From contig JASLXP010000309.1 of NCBI GenBank assembly GCA_030740295.1, positions 1 to 33,568 on the forward strand: a DNA stretch of 33,568 nucleotides. Reading direction: 5' to 3'. A model generated the notes under the pieces. The model was given only the letters and a program-made list of their open reading frames with translations. It was not told where the DNA came from and ran no database searches. The position numbers and the translations under genes are program-made. Source of the DNA: Planctomycetota bacterium. Lineage in GTDB: Bacteria > Planctomycetota > PUPC01 > JACPCR01. Shown piece by piece: positions 25,719-33,568 of this stretch; positions within the stretch are counted from its first letter, which is position 1, and every line of letters starts with the position of its first letter.

Positions 25719-25878
25719 ACATGTCGCGGCCAACCAAATCGAAAAGAGGAGATTAAGAGAACGATTACGATAAAGGTTACGAGCCCTGGACCTCATCCTC
25801 GGTTGCGGCCGAAGGCTGCCGTTGGACCACCAGTAAGACTTGTAGCCTGGAAAGCCGATCGAGACCTGCCCTGGCCAC

Positions 25879-26523
25879 TCAAGACACGCTAATGGGGACG
25901 TCCATCCTGATGGGCTTGCCGTCAGCAGTGTAAATAGAGTGGTTGTTACCACTGAGTGTGGCAGTGATCACATGCGCGCCTCGGGTAAGAGACGGCAGAT
26001 GGTAGGTAGGACTGTCCGTGAGTGCGGCCAGCCGACCATCCACATAAATGTGAACGTGCCCCTCGCCTGGCACGTGCTTGTCGCTGACGTGGTCCGGGGA
26101 GAAGCTGAAATTTGTCACGTGCGTCGAGATGTTCCAGCCTCCTTCGGGATTTGGCTCCACATGGAGTTCCAGTTCGGGAAGTGCTCCCTGCCATTCGACA
26201 GTGGGTCCAGACACCGAACTCGTGCGCGGCGCGGGCCCGGTCGTGGACACTTCGTCATGCTCATGATCATCGTCATGGTCGTCGTGTTCTTCCTCCACGG
26301 CAGGTGCCGACGGGCCAGTGATGCTTGACACGAAAGGTGGCGGTGCCAGGATCGATGCTGCCTTTTCGCTCAGGTCAAGGTGGTCCTCGAGTTTGCCCTC
26401 CGCTGGGATAGTGGTGACGAAGCACGGGCAGGTGGGCGGTTCCGGGATCCGCTGCCTGGGCATCTGGATGTCAGGGGGAGATGGCTTGAATGCAATCCTG
26501 CTGCTGAGTTCGGAGCTAGTCAT
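25879..26523 (-). CDS. His/Asp-rich protein with C-terminal beta domain, putative metal binding
   Basis: I choose the ATG at 26523 (214 residues), with AAGGG nearby, over the GTG at 26565. The first 75 residues are Ser/Pro-rich, with a CPC pair at residues 32-34. A dense His/Asp cluster (H80, H83, H87, H89 among Asp/Glu) follows. The C-terminal domain (about 115-214) is beta-rich and His-rich: THVTNFSFSPDHV, HVPGEGHVHIYVDG, YHLPSLTRGAHVITATLSG and NNHSIYTADGKPI. I do not know a named family for it; copper, nickel or zinc binding is a plausible inference. Neither start gives a signal peptide. It is divergent from a lysyl-oxidase-like gene, and 3.3 kb from the NirK fusion, so copper is the most natural guess. 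Confidence 0.75.
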   Translation of the reverse strand: MTSSELSSRIAFKPSPPDIQMPRQRIPEPPTCPCFVTTIPAEGKLEDHLDLSEKAASILAPPPFVSSITGPSAPAVEEEHDDHDDDHEHDEVSTTGPAPRTSSVSGPTVEWQGALPELELHVEPNPEGGWNISTHVTNFSFSPDHVSDKHVPGEGHVHIYVDGRLAALTDSPTYHLPSLTRGAHVITATLSGNNHSIYTADGKPIRMDVPISVS

Positions 26524-26925
26524 AAGAGACCCTTCTAGCGCTGCCTGAATGTCGCGAGTAACCACGATTCCATTATCGAGGGGAATCTGTCGGCTTTAGG
26601 TTTTGTATGAAGTTTGAGACACAAGCGGATCGACCACGAAAGCGTCACCCCAGAAGACCGGTAATTACTGCGTTCTCGCTGCGCAAGCCACAGAAATCTT
26701 TGCGCAGTTGGGCTCGTCACGGCGCAGCCTGAAAACGGAATTCACTTAAAACCTCACGTTTGGAATCATCTTTCGATACTCCCACAGAATCAGCTTCTGA
26801 CTCAAGAAAAAGGAGCTGCATTCCTCGCATAAACGAGCTTCGAGCCAAAGGTGAGCCCCGCTGTTTAAGAGCAAGCCCGGCTCGTTTTGAAGATTACAGG
26901 CTCCGTAGTCATTGGAGGATTTCTC
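26524..26925. other. Divergent intergenic region between the His-rich and lysyl-oxidase-like genes
   Basis: The 400 bases hold no convincing gene. Short open frames on either strand lack a ribosome site. A promoter for each direction should be present, and shared control of the two genes is likely, but I cannot point to an operator. Confidence 0.45.
26914..26918 (+). promoter_or_regulatory. Strong ribosome site favouring the start at 26926
   Basis: GGAGG seven bases before the ATG. A TTG at 26887 in the same frame has no such site but would add a hydrophobic, signal-like stretch (VVIGGFLMALTASLW), so the start choice decides whether the protein is exported. Confidence 0.6.
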
Positions 26926-28068
26926 ATGGCCCTAACGGCATCGCTCTGGACGATCACCCAGGATTATCTGGCACAACTGACCGCCGCGGCCAGACCACAG
27001 GAACCTGTTCCCGATGCCCAGGAAGAAACACCTGCGGAGATCACTCCGACGGAAACAACTGCGGAGATCACTCTGACCGATTCCCCCGCGCAGTCCGTCC
27101 CGCAGCAGGACGAATATGTTCCCAGTGGAGTGGAATCGTCCGTACCGCGGCAGGACGAATATGTTCCCAGTGAAGTGGAATCGTCCGTACCGCGGCAGGC
27201 CGAATATGTTCCCAGTGAAGTGGAATCGGCCGTCCCGCAGCAGGCCGAATATGTTCCCAGTGAAGTGGAATCGTCCGACGAGACAGCAGAATCCAATCCC
27301 GCTTTCGTGTGGCGCATGCCCGACCTGTTTCTTACCGGCTCATTTCAGTCTATGCCGGCCTTTGGGAATCTTGACTTTGCCCTTCAGACATTTGAGGAAG
27401 AGGAAGAACCTGAAGCCAGCCCCGACCCCCTGCTGCCAGATCTGATCCCGTGGCTACTCTGGACGGAACGGGCAGAAGTGGTCGCCCATCCTAGAACCCG
27501 TAGAAAAGTCTTGAGCTTCGGCGCCACTACCGCCAACGTGGGGGACGGGCCTCTGGAACTCCAGATTGGCGGAAATGAAGAAGATGAAGAACGGCCGACC
27601 ACCCAAGTCATCCACCATGGGGACGGTACAAAGACCTCAAAGCCCGCCGGCACGCACCTCGCACGAGCGTGGGGTAGGCAACACCAGTACCTTTATAAGA
27701 ACTACGGAGCGTTTCGGCTTCGAAAGGTGGGGCCGGATGGTGAGCCGGGAGAAGTAGTTGGGGAAGGCATCAAGATGGGTTTCCGCGTGACCGACCATGT
27801 CCGTTATACCGATCCGGACTTCAGGGGAGGCAGTCTTGAATCCATCTACCGCGGGTTCGGCGGTACAGGTAAAGGACAGGGCCTTTCCGTGGGCTGGGCC
27901 GACCATTATCCGGCTCGCCTGGGAGGAGTCATCTGGGATCCTCAAACCATCGACGTCGAGGATCTCGAGCCCGGGGAATATGTCCTGGAGATCATTGTCG
28001 ATCCTGAAAACAATGTACTGGAGAAGAATGAGGACAATAATGTCGGCCGGGTGAACGTGACCATATAG
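26926..28068 (+). CDS. Lysyl-oxidase-like domain protein with 15-residue repeats
   Basis: From the ATG at 26926 the protein has 380 residues: a Pro/Glu-rich N-terminus, four 15-residue repeats (residues 58-117), a linker, and a lysyl-oxidase-like domain (about 168-380). That domain is about as long as, and clearly homologous to, the C-terminal domain of the NirK fusion (PDLIPW...TER, ...NVGDGPLE, GEPGEVV, QGLSVGWADHY, ...NNVLEKNEDNN). K283 and Y328 align with the human LOX cofactor residues K320 and Y355. The three copper histidines are replaced by Q252, Q254 and L256 (H253 is out of register), so copper binding is doubtful. A TTG start at 26887 would give a signal-like N-terminus. Function unknown; perhaps a binding or structural partner of the fusion protein. 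Confidence 0.82.
   Translation: MALTASLWTITQDYLAQLTAAARPQEPVPDAQEETPAEITPTETTAEITLTDSPAQSVPQQDEYVPSGVESSVPRQDEYVPSEVESSVPRQAEYVPSEVESAVPQQAEYVPSEVESSDETAESNPAFVWRMPDLFLTGSFQSMPAFGNLDFALQTFEEEEEPEASPDPLLPDLIPWLLWTERAEVVAHPRTRRKVLSFGATTANVGDGPLELQIGGNEEDEERPTTQVIHHGDGTKTSKPAGTHLARAWGRQHQYLYKNYGAFRLRKVGPDGEPGEVVGEGIKMGFRVTDHVRYTDPDFRGGSLESIYRGFGGTGKGQGLSVGWADHYPARLGGVIWDPQTIDVEDLEPGEYVLEIIVDPENNVLEKNEDNNVGRVNVTI
27097..27276 (+). repeat. Four tandem 45-bp in-frame repeats
   Basis: Four copies encode the consensus VP(Q/R)Q(D/A)EYVPS(E/G)VES(S/A). Nucleotide identity among copies is high, which suggests recent expansion. It lies within the lysyl-oxidase-like gene and forms its low-complexity stalk. 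Confidence 0.85.
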
Positions 28069-28204
28069 CCCGCACTATTCAGTGCGCCGGTAGCCAGAGT
28101 GGGGCAAAGCCGCTACAGTGCGTTGGATGCGTGTTTGCAGAGCAACTCCGGTTAATCCTTTGAGTTTCGACTGCGCACAAATTCCCCCCGGGCGAACATA
28201 GCTC

Positions 28205-29188
28205 ATGACACCACGTGAAATCATCCAGGCAAATCTATCTCAAGCGACGCCGGACCGTCCGGGGCTCACCTTCTCCGGCGGACGCCTCAATGATGTCATC
28301 GGATGTGGATTGGGGCCTTCGGAGACCTATGAAAAGAAACAGTGGACTGAAGGGAATGTCGAATACCACGACGACGAGTGGGGCAACATCTGGCACCGGC
28401 TGGTGGGGCTGAGCGCTGGCGGGGAAATCTACGAACCGGCTGTTCCGGATTGGTCTCAACTTGAATCCATGCGGCTGCCCGATTTCGATAATCCAAGTCG
28501 ATTCCAGGCCATGAGAGAGGTCTTCGCCCGGCCTGCAGACAGCTTCAAAATGGCCTACATGCCTGGCTGGGTCTTCGCCTCCAGCCGATACCTCAGGAAA
28601 ATGGAAGTCTACTTCATGGACCTGATTGCCTTCCGCGAAGAAATCGACCGCATGCATTCTATGATCACCGACCTTCTGGTAAAGGTGATTCGCGGATACG
28701 GTGATGCGGGCGCAGAAGGAGTCTTTTACTGCGAAGACCTCGGCACTCAGGACCGGCTGCTCCTCAGCCCGAAGATGTGGCGTGACGTCTTCAAACCGCA
28801 CTACGAAAAACTCACCGGCGCCGCTCACGAATGCGGCATGAAAGTCTTCATGCATTCCTGCGGGTACAACTGGGAACTGCTGGACGACCTGATCGATGCC
28901 GGTATCGACTGCTTTCAATTCGATCAGCCCGCGGTCTATGACATGCCCGCACTGGCTGAAAAATTGAGGGAACGAAAAGTAGCTCTCTGGTCACCCGTGG
29001 ATATCCAGAAGATACTCCCCACGGGAGACCGGGATTTCATCGAAGCGGAAGCGGAGAAGATGGTGCGGCTATTTGACGGTTTCCTCATTCTCAAAAACTA
29101 CGGTGACCTGCACGGTATCGGCGTCGAGCCAGAATGGGACATGTGGGCATACGACGCCCTGCTCCGTGCCGCGGGAGTCGCCGCTTGA
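28205..29188 (+). CDS. UroD-superfamily methyltransferase-like protein (HSCG type)
   Basis: This 327-residue protein begins MTPREIIQANLSQATPDRPG, and has CEDLGTQ at residues 176-182 and HSCG at residues 217-220 (zinc-binding type). The later segment WSPVDIQKILPTGDRDFIEAEAEKM closely parallels the protein at 18641-19666, so the two are paralogues separated by about 9 kb and on opposite strands. The usual C-terminal Cys ligand is not visible. It is cytoplasmic, and no ribosome site stands out. It is followed by another UroD-like gene on the same strand. Likely a corrinoid- or zinc-dependent methyl- or alkyl-transferase; no corrinoid protein is in the window. Confidence 0.87.
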   Translation: MTPREIIQANLSQATPDRPGLTFSGGRLNDVIGCGLGPSETYEKKQWTEGNVEYHDDEWGNIWHRLVGLSAGGEIYEPAVPDWSQLESMRLPDFDNPSRFQAMREVFARPADSFKMAYMPGWVFASSRYLRKMEVYFMDLIAFREEIDRMHSMITDLLVKVIRGYGDAGAEGVFYCEDLGTQDRLLLSPKMWRDVFKPHYEKLTGAAHECGMKVFMHSCGYNWELLDDLIDAGIDCFQFDQPAVYDMPALAEKLRERKVALWSPVDIQKILPTGDRDFIEAEAEKMVRLFDGFLILKNYGDLHGIGVEPEWDMWAYDALLRAAGVAA

Positions 29189-29224
29189 TCGATTTTCCCT
29201 CAGGCCTCTTCAATCGCCGTTTCC

Positions 29225-29270
29225 CTGAATTCGTTGGAAGCCTTTTTCCACTGAATTCGCTGGGAGCTTT
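29225..29270 (+). repeat. Short direct repeat upstream of a UroD-like gene
   Basis: CTGAATTCG(T/C)TGG(A/G)AGC occurs twice, starting at 29225 and 29251 (26-base spacing). The repeats lie between two UroD-like genes and just before the second one. They could bind a regulator or be chance duplication. Confidence 0.45.
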
Positions 29271-29291
29271 CATCTCTCTGAATCCAATCAC

Positions 29292-30461
29292 ATGACACCA
29301 CGAGAACGAGTCTTTGCCGCCTTGAATCACACGGAGCCGGATCGAGTCCCCTGGGGCGAGCATTCGATTGACTACAACGTTTACGAAGACGTACTCGGAC
29401 GACCCACACTGGTTTCGGCCAAGTTCCGCCAGACCCAGGCATACTGGGATGGACGACGAGATGAAATCGTTGAAAGTTACAAGCGGGACATCCCTGACCT
29501 CGTTCGCGCGCTCGAGATGGACATCGTCCCCGTCGGCGGAAACTCACCCGCCGGCCATCACCCGAAGGCGATGGAAAAAATCGACGACCGCACCTACCGG
29601 GACGACCGTGGCAGTCTCTTCCGGATCTCGGCCACGACGCATGACCTGATGCCCTACATACGAAACACGGAAGGCTACACTCCGCCGACTCTCGATAGCC
29701 TGCAAGAGCAGATCGACAAGTTGGAAGATCAGCCGCTCGGCGACCCGAACGATTCCCGCTGGGAATTAGTTCGTCACGTGGTCAAAGAGATGAAGGACAC
29801 CCACTTCATCATGCTGCTGTCGGGGGACCTGAGCTTTCCAGGTTTTGGCGCTACGGAAGAAGATACGTGGATGAGCCTGCTGACCGACCCGGAAATCTGC
29901 CGGAAGATCGCCGAGCTTCGAGGCAAGCAGATGCTGCGAGAAGTCAAACTCCAGGCGCAGCTCGGCGTGGACGGCATCATGCCTTGCGGCGACCTCGGAT
30001 CGAATACGGGCCTCATGGCCAGCCCGGAGATTTATCGCGAGATGGTCTATCCCTGGCACAAGGCACACGTCGCCGAAGCACATCGTCTCGGACTGAAGGT
30101 CCTCAAACATTGCTGCGGCCACACCAAACCCATCCTCAACGAACTGGCCGAAGTCTACGACGCATACGAAAGCATCCAGGCCACGGCCGGGATGGACATC
30201 GGAGAGATGAAGGGCTGCGTAGGCGACTGCATCTGCCTCTGGGGCGGCATCTGGCACGAGCACATCATCAGCGGCAGCGTGGAGGATATCCGCAATGATG
30301 CCCGCTACGCGTTCGAGCACGCCGGCCCGGGAGGCGGCTTCATCATGGGCTCAACCCATTCCCTCGCGGTCGGGGCCAAGCTGGAGAACATCATGGAGAT
30401 GAAACGCTGCCGGGATGAATGCGGCAGCTACCCAATCAATCCAAAGGCGTTTGCCGATTGA
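29292..30461 (+). CDS. UroD-superfamily methyltransferase-like protein (HCCG type)
   Basis: This 389-residue protein starts MTPRERVFAALNHTEPDRVPWG, typical of the superfamily. CGDLGSNTG lies at residues 232-240 and HCCG at 273-276, with the zinc His and Cys in register and one extra Cys. GGGFIMGSTHSLAVGAKLENI near the C-terminus matches the family's last conserved segment, with Thr/Ser where some methyltransferases have the third Cys ligand. It is longer than its neighbour by an insertion around residues 80-180. It is cytoplasmic. It lies 103 bases behind the previous UroD-like gene and is probably cotranscribed with it. No substrate can be assigned. Confidence 0.87.
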   Translation: MTPRERVFAALNHTEPDRVPWGEHSIDYNVYEDVLGRPTLVSAKFRQTQAYWDGRRDEIVESYKRDIPDLVRALEMDIVPVGGNSPAGHHPKAMEKIDDRTYRDDRGSLFRISATTHDLMPYIRNTEGYTPPTLDSLQEQIDKLEDQPLGDPNDSRWELVRHVVKEMKDTHFIMLLSGDLSFPGFGATEEDTWMSLLTDPEICRKIAELRGKQMLREVKLQAQLGVDGIMPCGDLGSNTGLMASPEIYREMVYPWHKAHVAEAHRLGLKVLKHCCGHTKPILNELAEVYDAYESIQATAGMDIGEMKGCVGDCICLWGGIWHEHIISGSVEDIRNDARYAFEHAGPGGGFIMGSTHSLAVGAKLENIMEMKRCRDECGSYPINPKAFAD

Positions 30462-30517
30462 CTGGAACTCGCAACCGGCTGGGCAATGATGGATCAGGCG
30501 GCGAGCCCTCTTCGACC

Positions 30518-32758
30518 CTACTCAATTCTCAGTGATACCGGAGGCGCTTTCGGGGGGTAGCGGAAGGTCCTGTCGGCATCGGGTTCCTTCTGGTGTCCTT
30601 CGACCTTTCCTCCTTTCCATTCGATTCGGTAATCCCCCGGCCGTTCGAGGCTGAATGCCTTCTTCATTACCAGGGCCAAAGAGTTGGATTCTTTGCCCTC
30701 AGACACGTTCCACCAACCGATATCCTCCGGCACGAATGACATCAGGGCTTTGACCCGTTTGCCGTCAGGACCGATGACTGCCAGATTTGCTGCCATGCCT
30801 TTCCCCCCAAACAGAGTGACCGGCTTTCCGGAATCATTTCGCACGTCCAGAAACAGGAAGGGCTCGTCCGCCTTCCGAACGCTCTGATGGCTGAGGATCA
30901 GCCTCGACCTCAGACCATTCTCCTGCTCGCCCCAGTCTCCGTACATGGGTTGATCGGACATCACTGACGGCAGTGTCTTTTCAAGCTTCTTCTTCCACAA
31001 CACCGGCTGATCCGGCCTGCGATGGGAGTAGCCTTTCCCGAATCTGGATGATTCCCAGATTCTAATATCCACGACTAACTTTAATTCGTGGCGGTCGATG
31101 CAATTCTGACTCAATCCCGAGAGGTAGCTGGTGCCGCCGGTTCCCGTCCCGTAGGAGTCCCTTCTCGCCACTCGCTCGCCTTTGTGAAACACCGTAAGCG
31201 CACGGTGAGTGATCAGGTAAAGGCCAGGGGTCCGCTCAAGCGCGATGACCTCCCGCCTGGCTCCGCCGCCATGCAGCGCCAATACTCCTTCGGAACGATC
31301 CGCCGCAATCTCAGCGATGACAGAGACTTCTTTGGTCACGGGCTCGGCCTGCACGACCTTCAATCGGAGTTTTCCAGAATGAATCGTCCCTGACCATGCC
31401 TGCCGGGTCCAGGGGAACTGCTCTTTTGTCCCTTCCGAGAATGACTGCCTGTAAGTAGCCCGGACGAAGTAATCGCCAGGAGGGACCTCCTGCCCCACAG
31501 AATCAAAGAGGCTGATCCGTGTTTTGACCGGCCTTAGTGGCTCGTCTGCGATGTGCGTGCGGTCACTGGCACGCGGGAAGATCGAAGGTCCATAGTAATA
31601 CTCACTCCTCTCCCACTCCTTGCCGGTTTTGGTGTTCTTGAAGTGGATGACCGTTCGAGCGGAATCTCTGTCGAGGTACGCAATTCTCCCATTGGGTTGC
31701 GGCACGACCTTCATGAAGACTGAAAAAAGAGCTTTCCCGGCGGCACTGATCTCATCTCCAGGTCCGAGCAGTCGGCATGCGAGGCCACTCTCTGTTTCGC
31801 CCCATGGTCCTGGAGTAAGGGCAGCGAGTTTCTCTGCCGCAGCTTCGTTCAATTGGTCACCGGGAATCGTTTTGAAAAGCCTCAAGTGGCCCCCGCCGTC
31901 ACGAGGCAAAGCGGAAATGAAAGCCACCACCTCTTGTCCCGTCGCCTCGAATTGCTCGCAGGCCGGGTCAGTGAGACAACTCACCTGCAGCGTTCTCTCT
32001 TTCACTTCGCCCTTCAATGCCCGGTCGATTTCCAGACCGATCCCCTCCCTCAACATGAAGGTCCGCTCCTCCTCCTTTCGATAGCCAGATAAGACCAAGC
32101 CTCGGCCACGAGGAGTCTTCGTGACTCGCGCCCTGGCGACGATATCCGCCATCACCCAGGCATCTTCGAGGGAATAACCAGCCTTGTCACAGTGTGACCA
32201 ATAGGCATCCCCAGGCATACGCGGCACGAGCGACAACTCCACCACGTTGGAACGTATGGATCGCAGGGCATCGCTCTTCTCTTCAGTTCCCCATGCATTC
32301 GGAAACGAACGCAACTGCGCTGGGAACACGAAATAAACCACCTGCAGTCGGGCCTTCTCCGGCCTGGCTTCTGCAAACTGGCTCTTGAGGCTATCCATAC
32401 GCAGGGCGCCCCGGAAGACCGCTCCGGGCTTCAGCGATTGGAATGACTCCATCCTGATCGACATGCCGGAGCCTGGCTGGTTCTTGCAGTGGCAGCGATC
32501 CTTTCGGCTGAGCCACTCCACGTGGACATGATGAGGATAGCCATACCTGAGGATTGTGACTTCTTTCTTTCCAACGTTGCGCAACTCGAAATGCACCTTG
32601 AATCTGGAGGCAAGCAAGACCTGGTTCTGTTCCACCCAGGCTCGGCCCTGCAGCCCGTCCACCGTTTCTCCCCAAGGTGTGTCACCCGGCGCGGGCTTCT
32701 CCTGTTCCGCGAGACAAGGGGCGAACAGATAAATCAGAATGACTGACAATGTTGCCAT
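30518..32758 (-). CDS. Secreted protein with three WGE-type modules
   Basis: I use the ATG at 32758 (746 residues): it begins a clear signal peptide (MATLSVILIYLFAPCLAEQE). The longer frame to 32857 would bury that signal. Three similar modules are recognisable by WGE(T/Q).(D/E/N)GL..R: near residues 28, 317 and 605. Each is followed by an Ig-like beta region with 'V.F..RN.GK..' strands. A Cys-containing insertion lies near residues 90-110 (KDRCHCKNQ). WGE modules of this kind I associate with planctomycete-type secreted or signalling proteins, but the function is unknown. It is convergent with the preceding UroD-like gene (56 bases between stops) and divergent from the gene at the right edge. 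Confidence 0.83.
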   Translation of the reverse strand: MATLSVILIYLFAPCLAEQEKPAPGDTPWGETVDGLQGRAWVEQNQVLLASRFKVHFELRNVGKKEVTILRYGYPHHVHVEWLSRKDRCHCKNQPGSGMSIRMESFQSLKPGAVFRGALRMDSLKSQFAEARPEKARLQVVYFVFPAQLRSFPNAWGTEEKSDALRSIRSNVVELSLVPRMPGDAYWSHCDKAGYSLEDAWVMADIVARARVTKTPRGRGLVLSGYRKEEERTFMLREGIGLEIDRALKGEVKERTLQVSCLTDPACEQFEATGQEVVAFISALPRDGGGHLRLFKTIPGDQLNEAAAEKLAALTPGPWGETESGLACRLLGPGDEISAAGKALFSVFMKVVPQPNGRIAYLDRDSARTVIHFKNTKTGKEWERSEYYYGPSIFPRASDRTHIADEPLRPVKTRISLFDSVGQEVPPGDYFVRATYRQSFSEGTKEQFPWTRQAWSGTIHSGKLRLKVVQAEPVTKEVSVIAEIAADRSEGVLALHGGGARREVIALERTPGLYLITHRALTVFHKGERVARRDSYGTGTGGTSYLSGLSQNCIDRHELKLVVDIRIWESSRFGKGYSHRRPDQPVLWKKKLEKTLPSVMSDQPMYGDWGEQENGLRSRLILSHQSVRKADEPFLFLDVRNDSGKPVTLFGGKGMAANLAVIGPDGKRVKALMSFVPEDIGWWNVSEGKESNSLALVMKKAFSLERPGDYRIEWKGGKVEGHQKEPDADRTFRYPPKAPPVSLRIE

Positions 32759-32982
32759 GACGAAGTGCTTCCGTACCGTGGGTCCCGATTCCAAGCTGAG
32801 CTCCTCGCAGGTGTCCTGAATCCAATCGGGATTGTAGTGCCTCAGCAGCGAAAACAAGTTTCCGAGGGGCTACTTCTGATCTGAATTCTTGGTCTTTACC
32901 ATTCCACCTCGACCCAAGCTCTTCGCCTCTCGTTCTCCGCTCCTCTCTCTTCGGTGAGATCGTCTTCCCGGAAGGCACATCA

Positions 32983-33568
32983 ATGAAGTCTACGATCCTG
33001 ACGGCGCTGCAATTCTTCCTGCTCGTGATGATCTGGGTACCCGCTCCCACCTCCGCCGAAGAGGCGACGAACGAGCTCGCAAATCCGGGCTTTGAGGAGG
33101 GGGCCCCGGACAAATCTGAAGGTTGGAAGGCTTATGGCCGCGGGTATGAGACCGATCGCGAGATCTTCCATGGCGGCAAACGATCGCTCCGGTGCACAGC
33201 CAGAGGCGATCAGGATGGCATGGGCGCCGTGCAGATCATCCTGTACGAAAAGCCGGACCGGCGCCCCGTTATTGTCGGTGGTTGGAGCAAGGCCGAGAAC
33301 ATTGGCGGAGGCGGCGACTACTGCGTCTATCTCGACATTATCTACGAGGACGGCAGCCCATGGTGGGCCAAGACCAGCCGTTGGAGACGGGGAACTCACG
33401 ACTGGGAATACAACGCTGAAATCTTCTACCCGCGAAAGCCGGTCCGGGAAATCCGGGCCTATGTCTTCATCCGGCGGACCACGGGCACTGCCTGGTTCGA
33501 TGATGTCAAGGTCTGTCGCGGTGGGCTGCACGTGACTGGAGTTCGGGTCGGCTCCGACTACCCAAGGT
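32983..33568 (+). CDS. Secreted protein with carbohydrate-binding-like N-terminal domain (3' partial)
   Basis: The frame runs open to the right edge (195 codons visible) with no stop, so the gene is cut by the window. It starts with GGAAGG seven bases before the ATG and a signal peptide (MKSTILTALQFFLLVMIWV...TSAEE). The mature part begins NELANPGFEEGAPDKSEGW, continues with HGGKRSLRC and ends IRRTTGTAWFDDVKV. This is the usual shape of a jelly-roll carbohydrate-binding module (CBM4/9-like) found at the front of secreted glycan-active enzymes. What follows the module is unseen, so the enzyme type is unknown. It should act outside the cell or at the surface. Confidence 0.8.
   Translation, partial: MKSTILTALQFFLLVMIWVPAPTSAEEATNELANPGFEEGAPDKSEGWKAYGRGYETDREIFHGGKRSLRCTARGDQDGMGAVQIILYEKPDRRPVIVGGWSKAENIGGGGDYCVYLDIIYEDGSPWWAKTSRWRRGTHDWEYNAEIFYPRKPVREIRAYVFIRRTTGTAWFDDVKVCRGGLHVTGVRVGSDYPR

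Noticed and set aside
27097..27276. Possible CRISPR array
   Set aside because: The repeats are contiguous, in frame and without unique spacers; they encode a protein stalk.
28083..28135. tRNA-like start (GCCGGTAGCCAGAGTGG)
   Set aside because: The stretch resembles the D-arm end of a Leu or Ser tRNA, but no anticodon stem, T-arm or acceptor match can be completed.

Overview
The window is bacterial chromosome, about 55-60% GC by eye, with gene-dense protein coding on both strands and no rRNA, tRNA, CRISPR array, phage or transposase gene that I can see. No marker gene fixes the taxonomy. Several features together suggest a member of the PVC group (Planctomycetota, Lentisphaerota, Kiritimatiellae) or a similar heterotroph such as Hydrogenedentota: many uroporphyrinogen-decarboxylase-like (UroD-like) proteins, ThuA, RraA and mandelate-racemase-type enzymes, a very large beta-rich membrane protein, WGE-module proteins, an HTTM protein, and intergenic REP-like palindromes. 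This assignment is an inference of moderate-to-low certainty.

Layout. At 1-6319 lies the 3' part of one giant membrane protein with two related halves. At 6320-6727 is a repeat-rich gap. A minus-strand pair (PLP-dependent cysteine-synthase-like enzyme, then a ThuA-like protein) occupies 6728-8337, and Tex is at 8637-10787 on the plus strand. A small secreted protein and a three-gene operon of UroD-like proteins fill 10816-15024 on the minus strand. A membrane protein and an HTTM protein form a plus-strand pair (15427-17065). A minus-strand group follows: a radical SAM protein with a 49-residue membrane microprotein downstream, a UroD-like protein, the iron-sulfur repair protein Ric, and a fusion of a copper nitrite reductase with a lysyl-oxidase-like domain (17162-22608). 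Then come an enolase-superfamily enzyme and an RraA-like enzyme (22998-25173, plus). A palindromic repeat island (25386-25718) precedes a divergent pair: a His-rich protein (minus) and a second lysyl-oxidase-like protein (plus). Two more UroD-like genes, a WGE-module lipoprotein-like or secreted protein, and the start of a secreted carbohydrate-binding-type protein close the window.

How it may work together. One theme is catabolism of small organic molecules: six UroD-superfamily proteins (candidate methyl or alkyl transfer enzymes), an enolase-superfamily dehydratase or racemase, an RraA-type aldolase or lyase, and a ThuA protein. The second theme is copper and nitric oxide chemistry: the NirK/lysyl-oxidase fusion, Ric (repair of NO-damaged metal centres), a His/Asp-rich putative metal-binding protein, and a second lysyl-oxidase-like protein. 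The most unusual result is that the two lysyl-oxidase-like domains have lost opposite halves of the active site: one keeps the copper histidines but lacks the cofactor Lys and Tyr, the other keeps Lys and Tyr but lacks the copper histidines. The NirK fusion also has no export signal, and an in-frame stop just upstream of its start rules out a hidden one.
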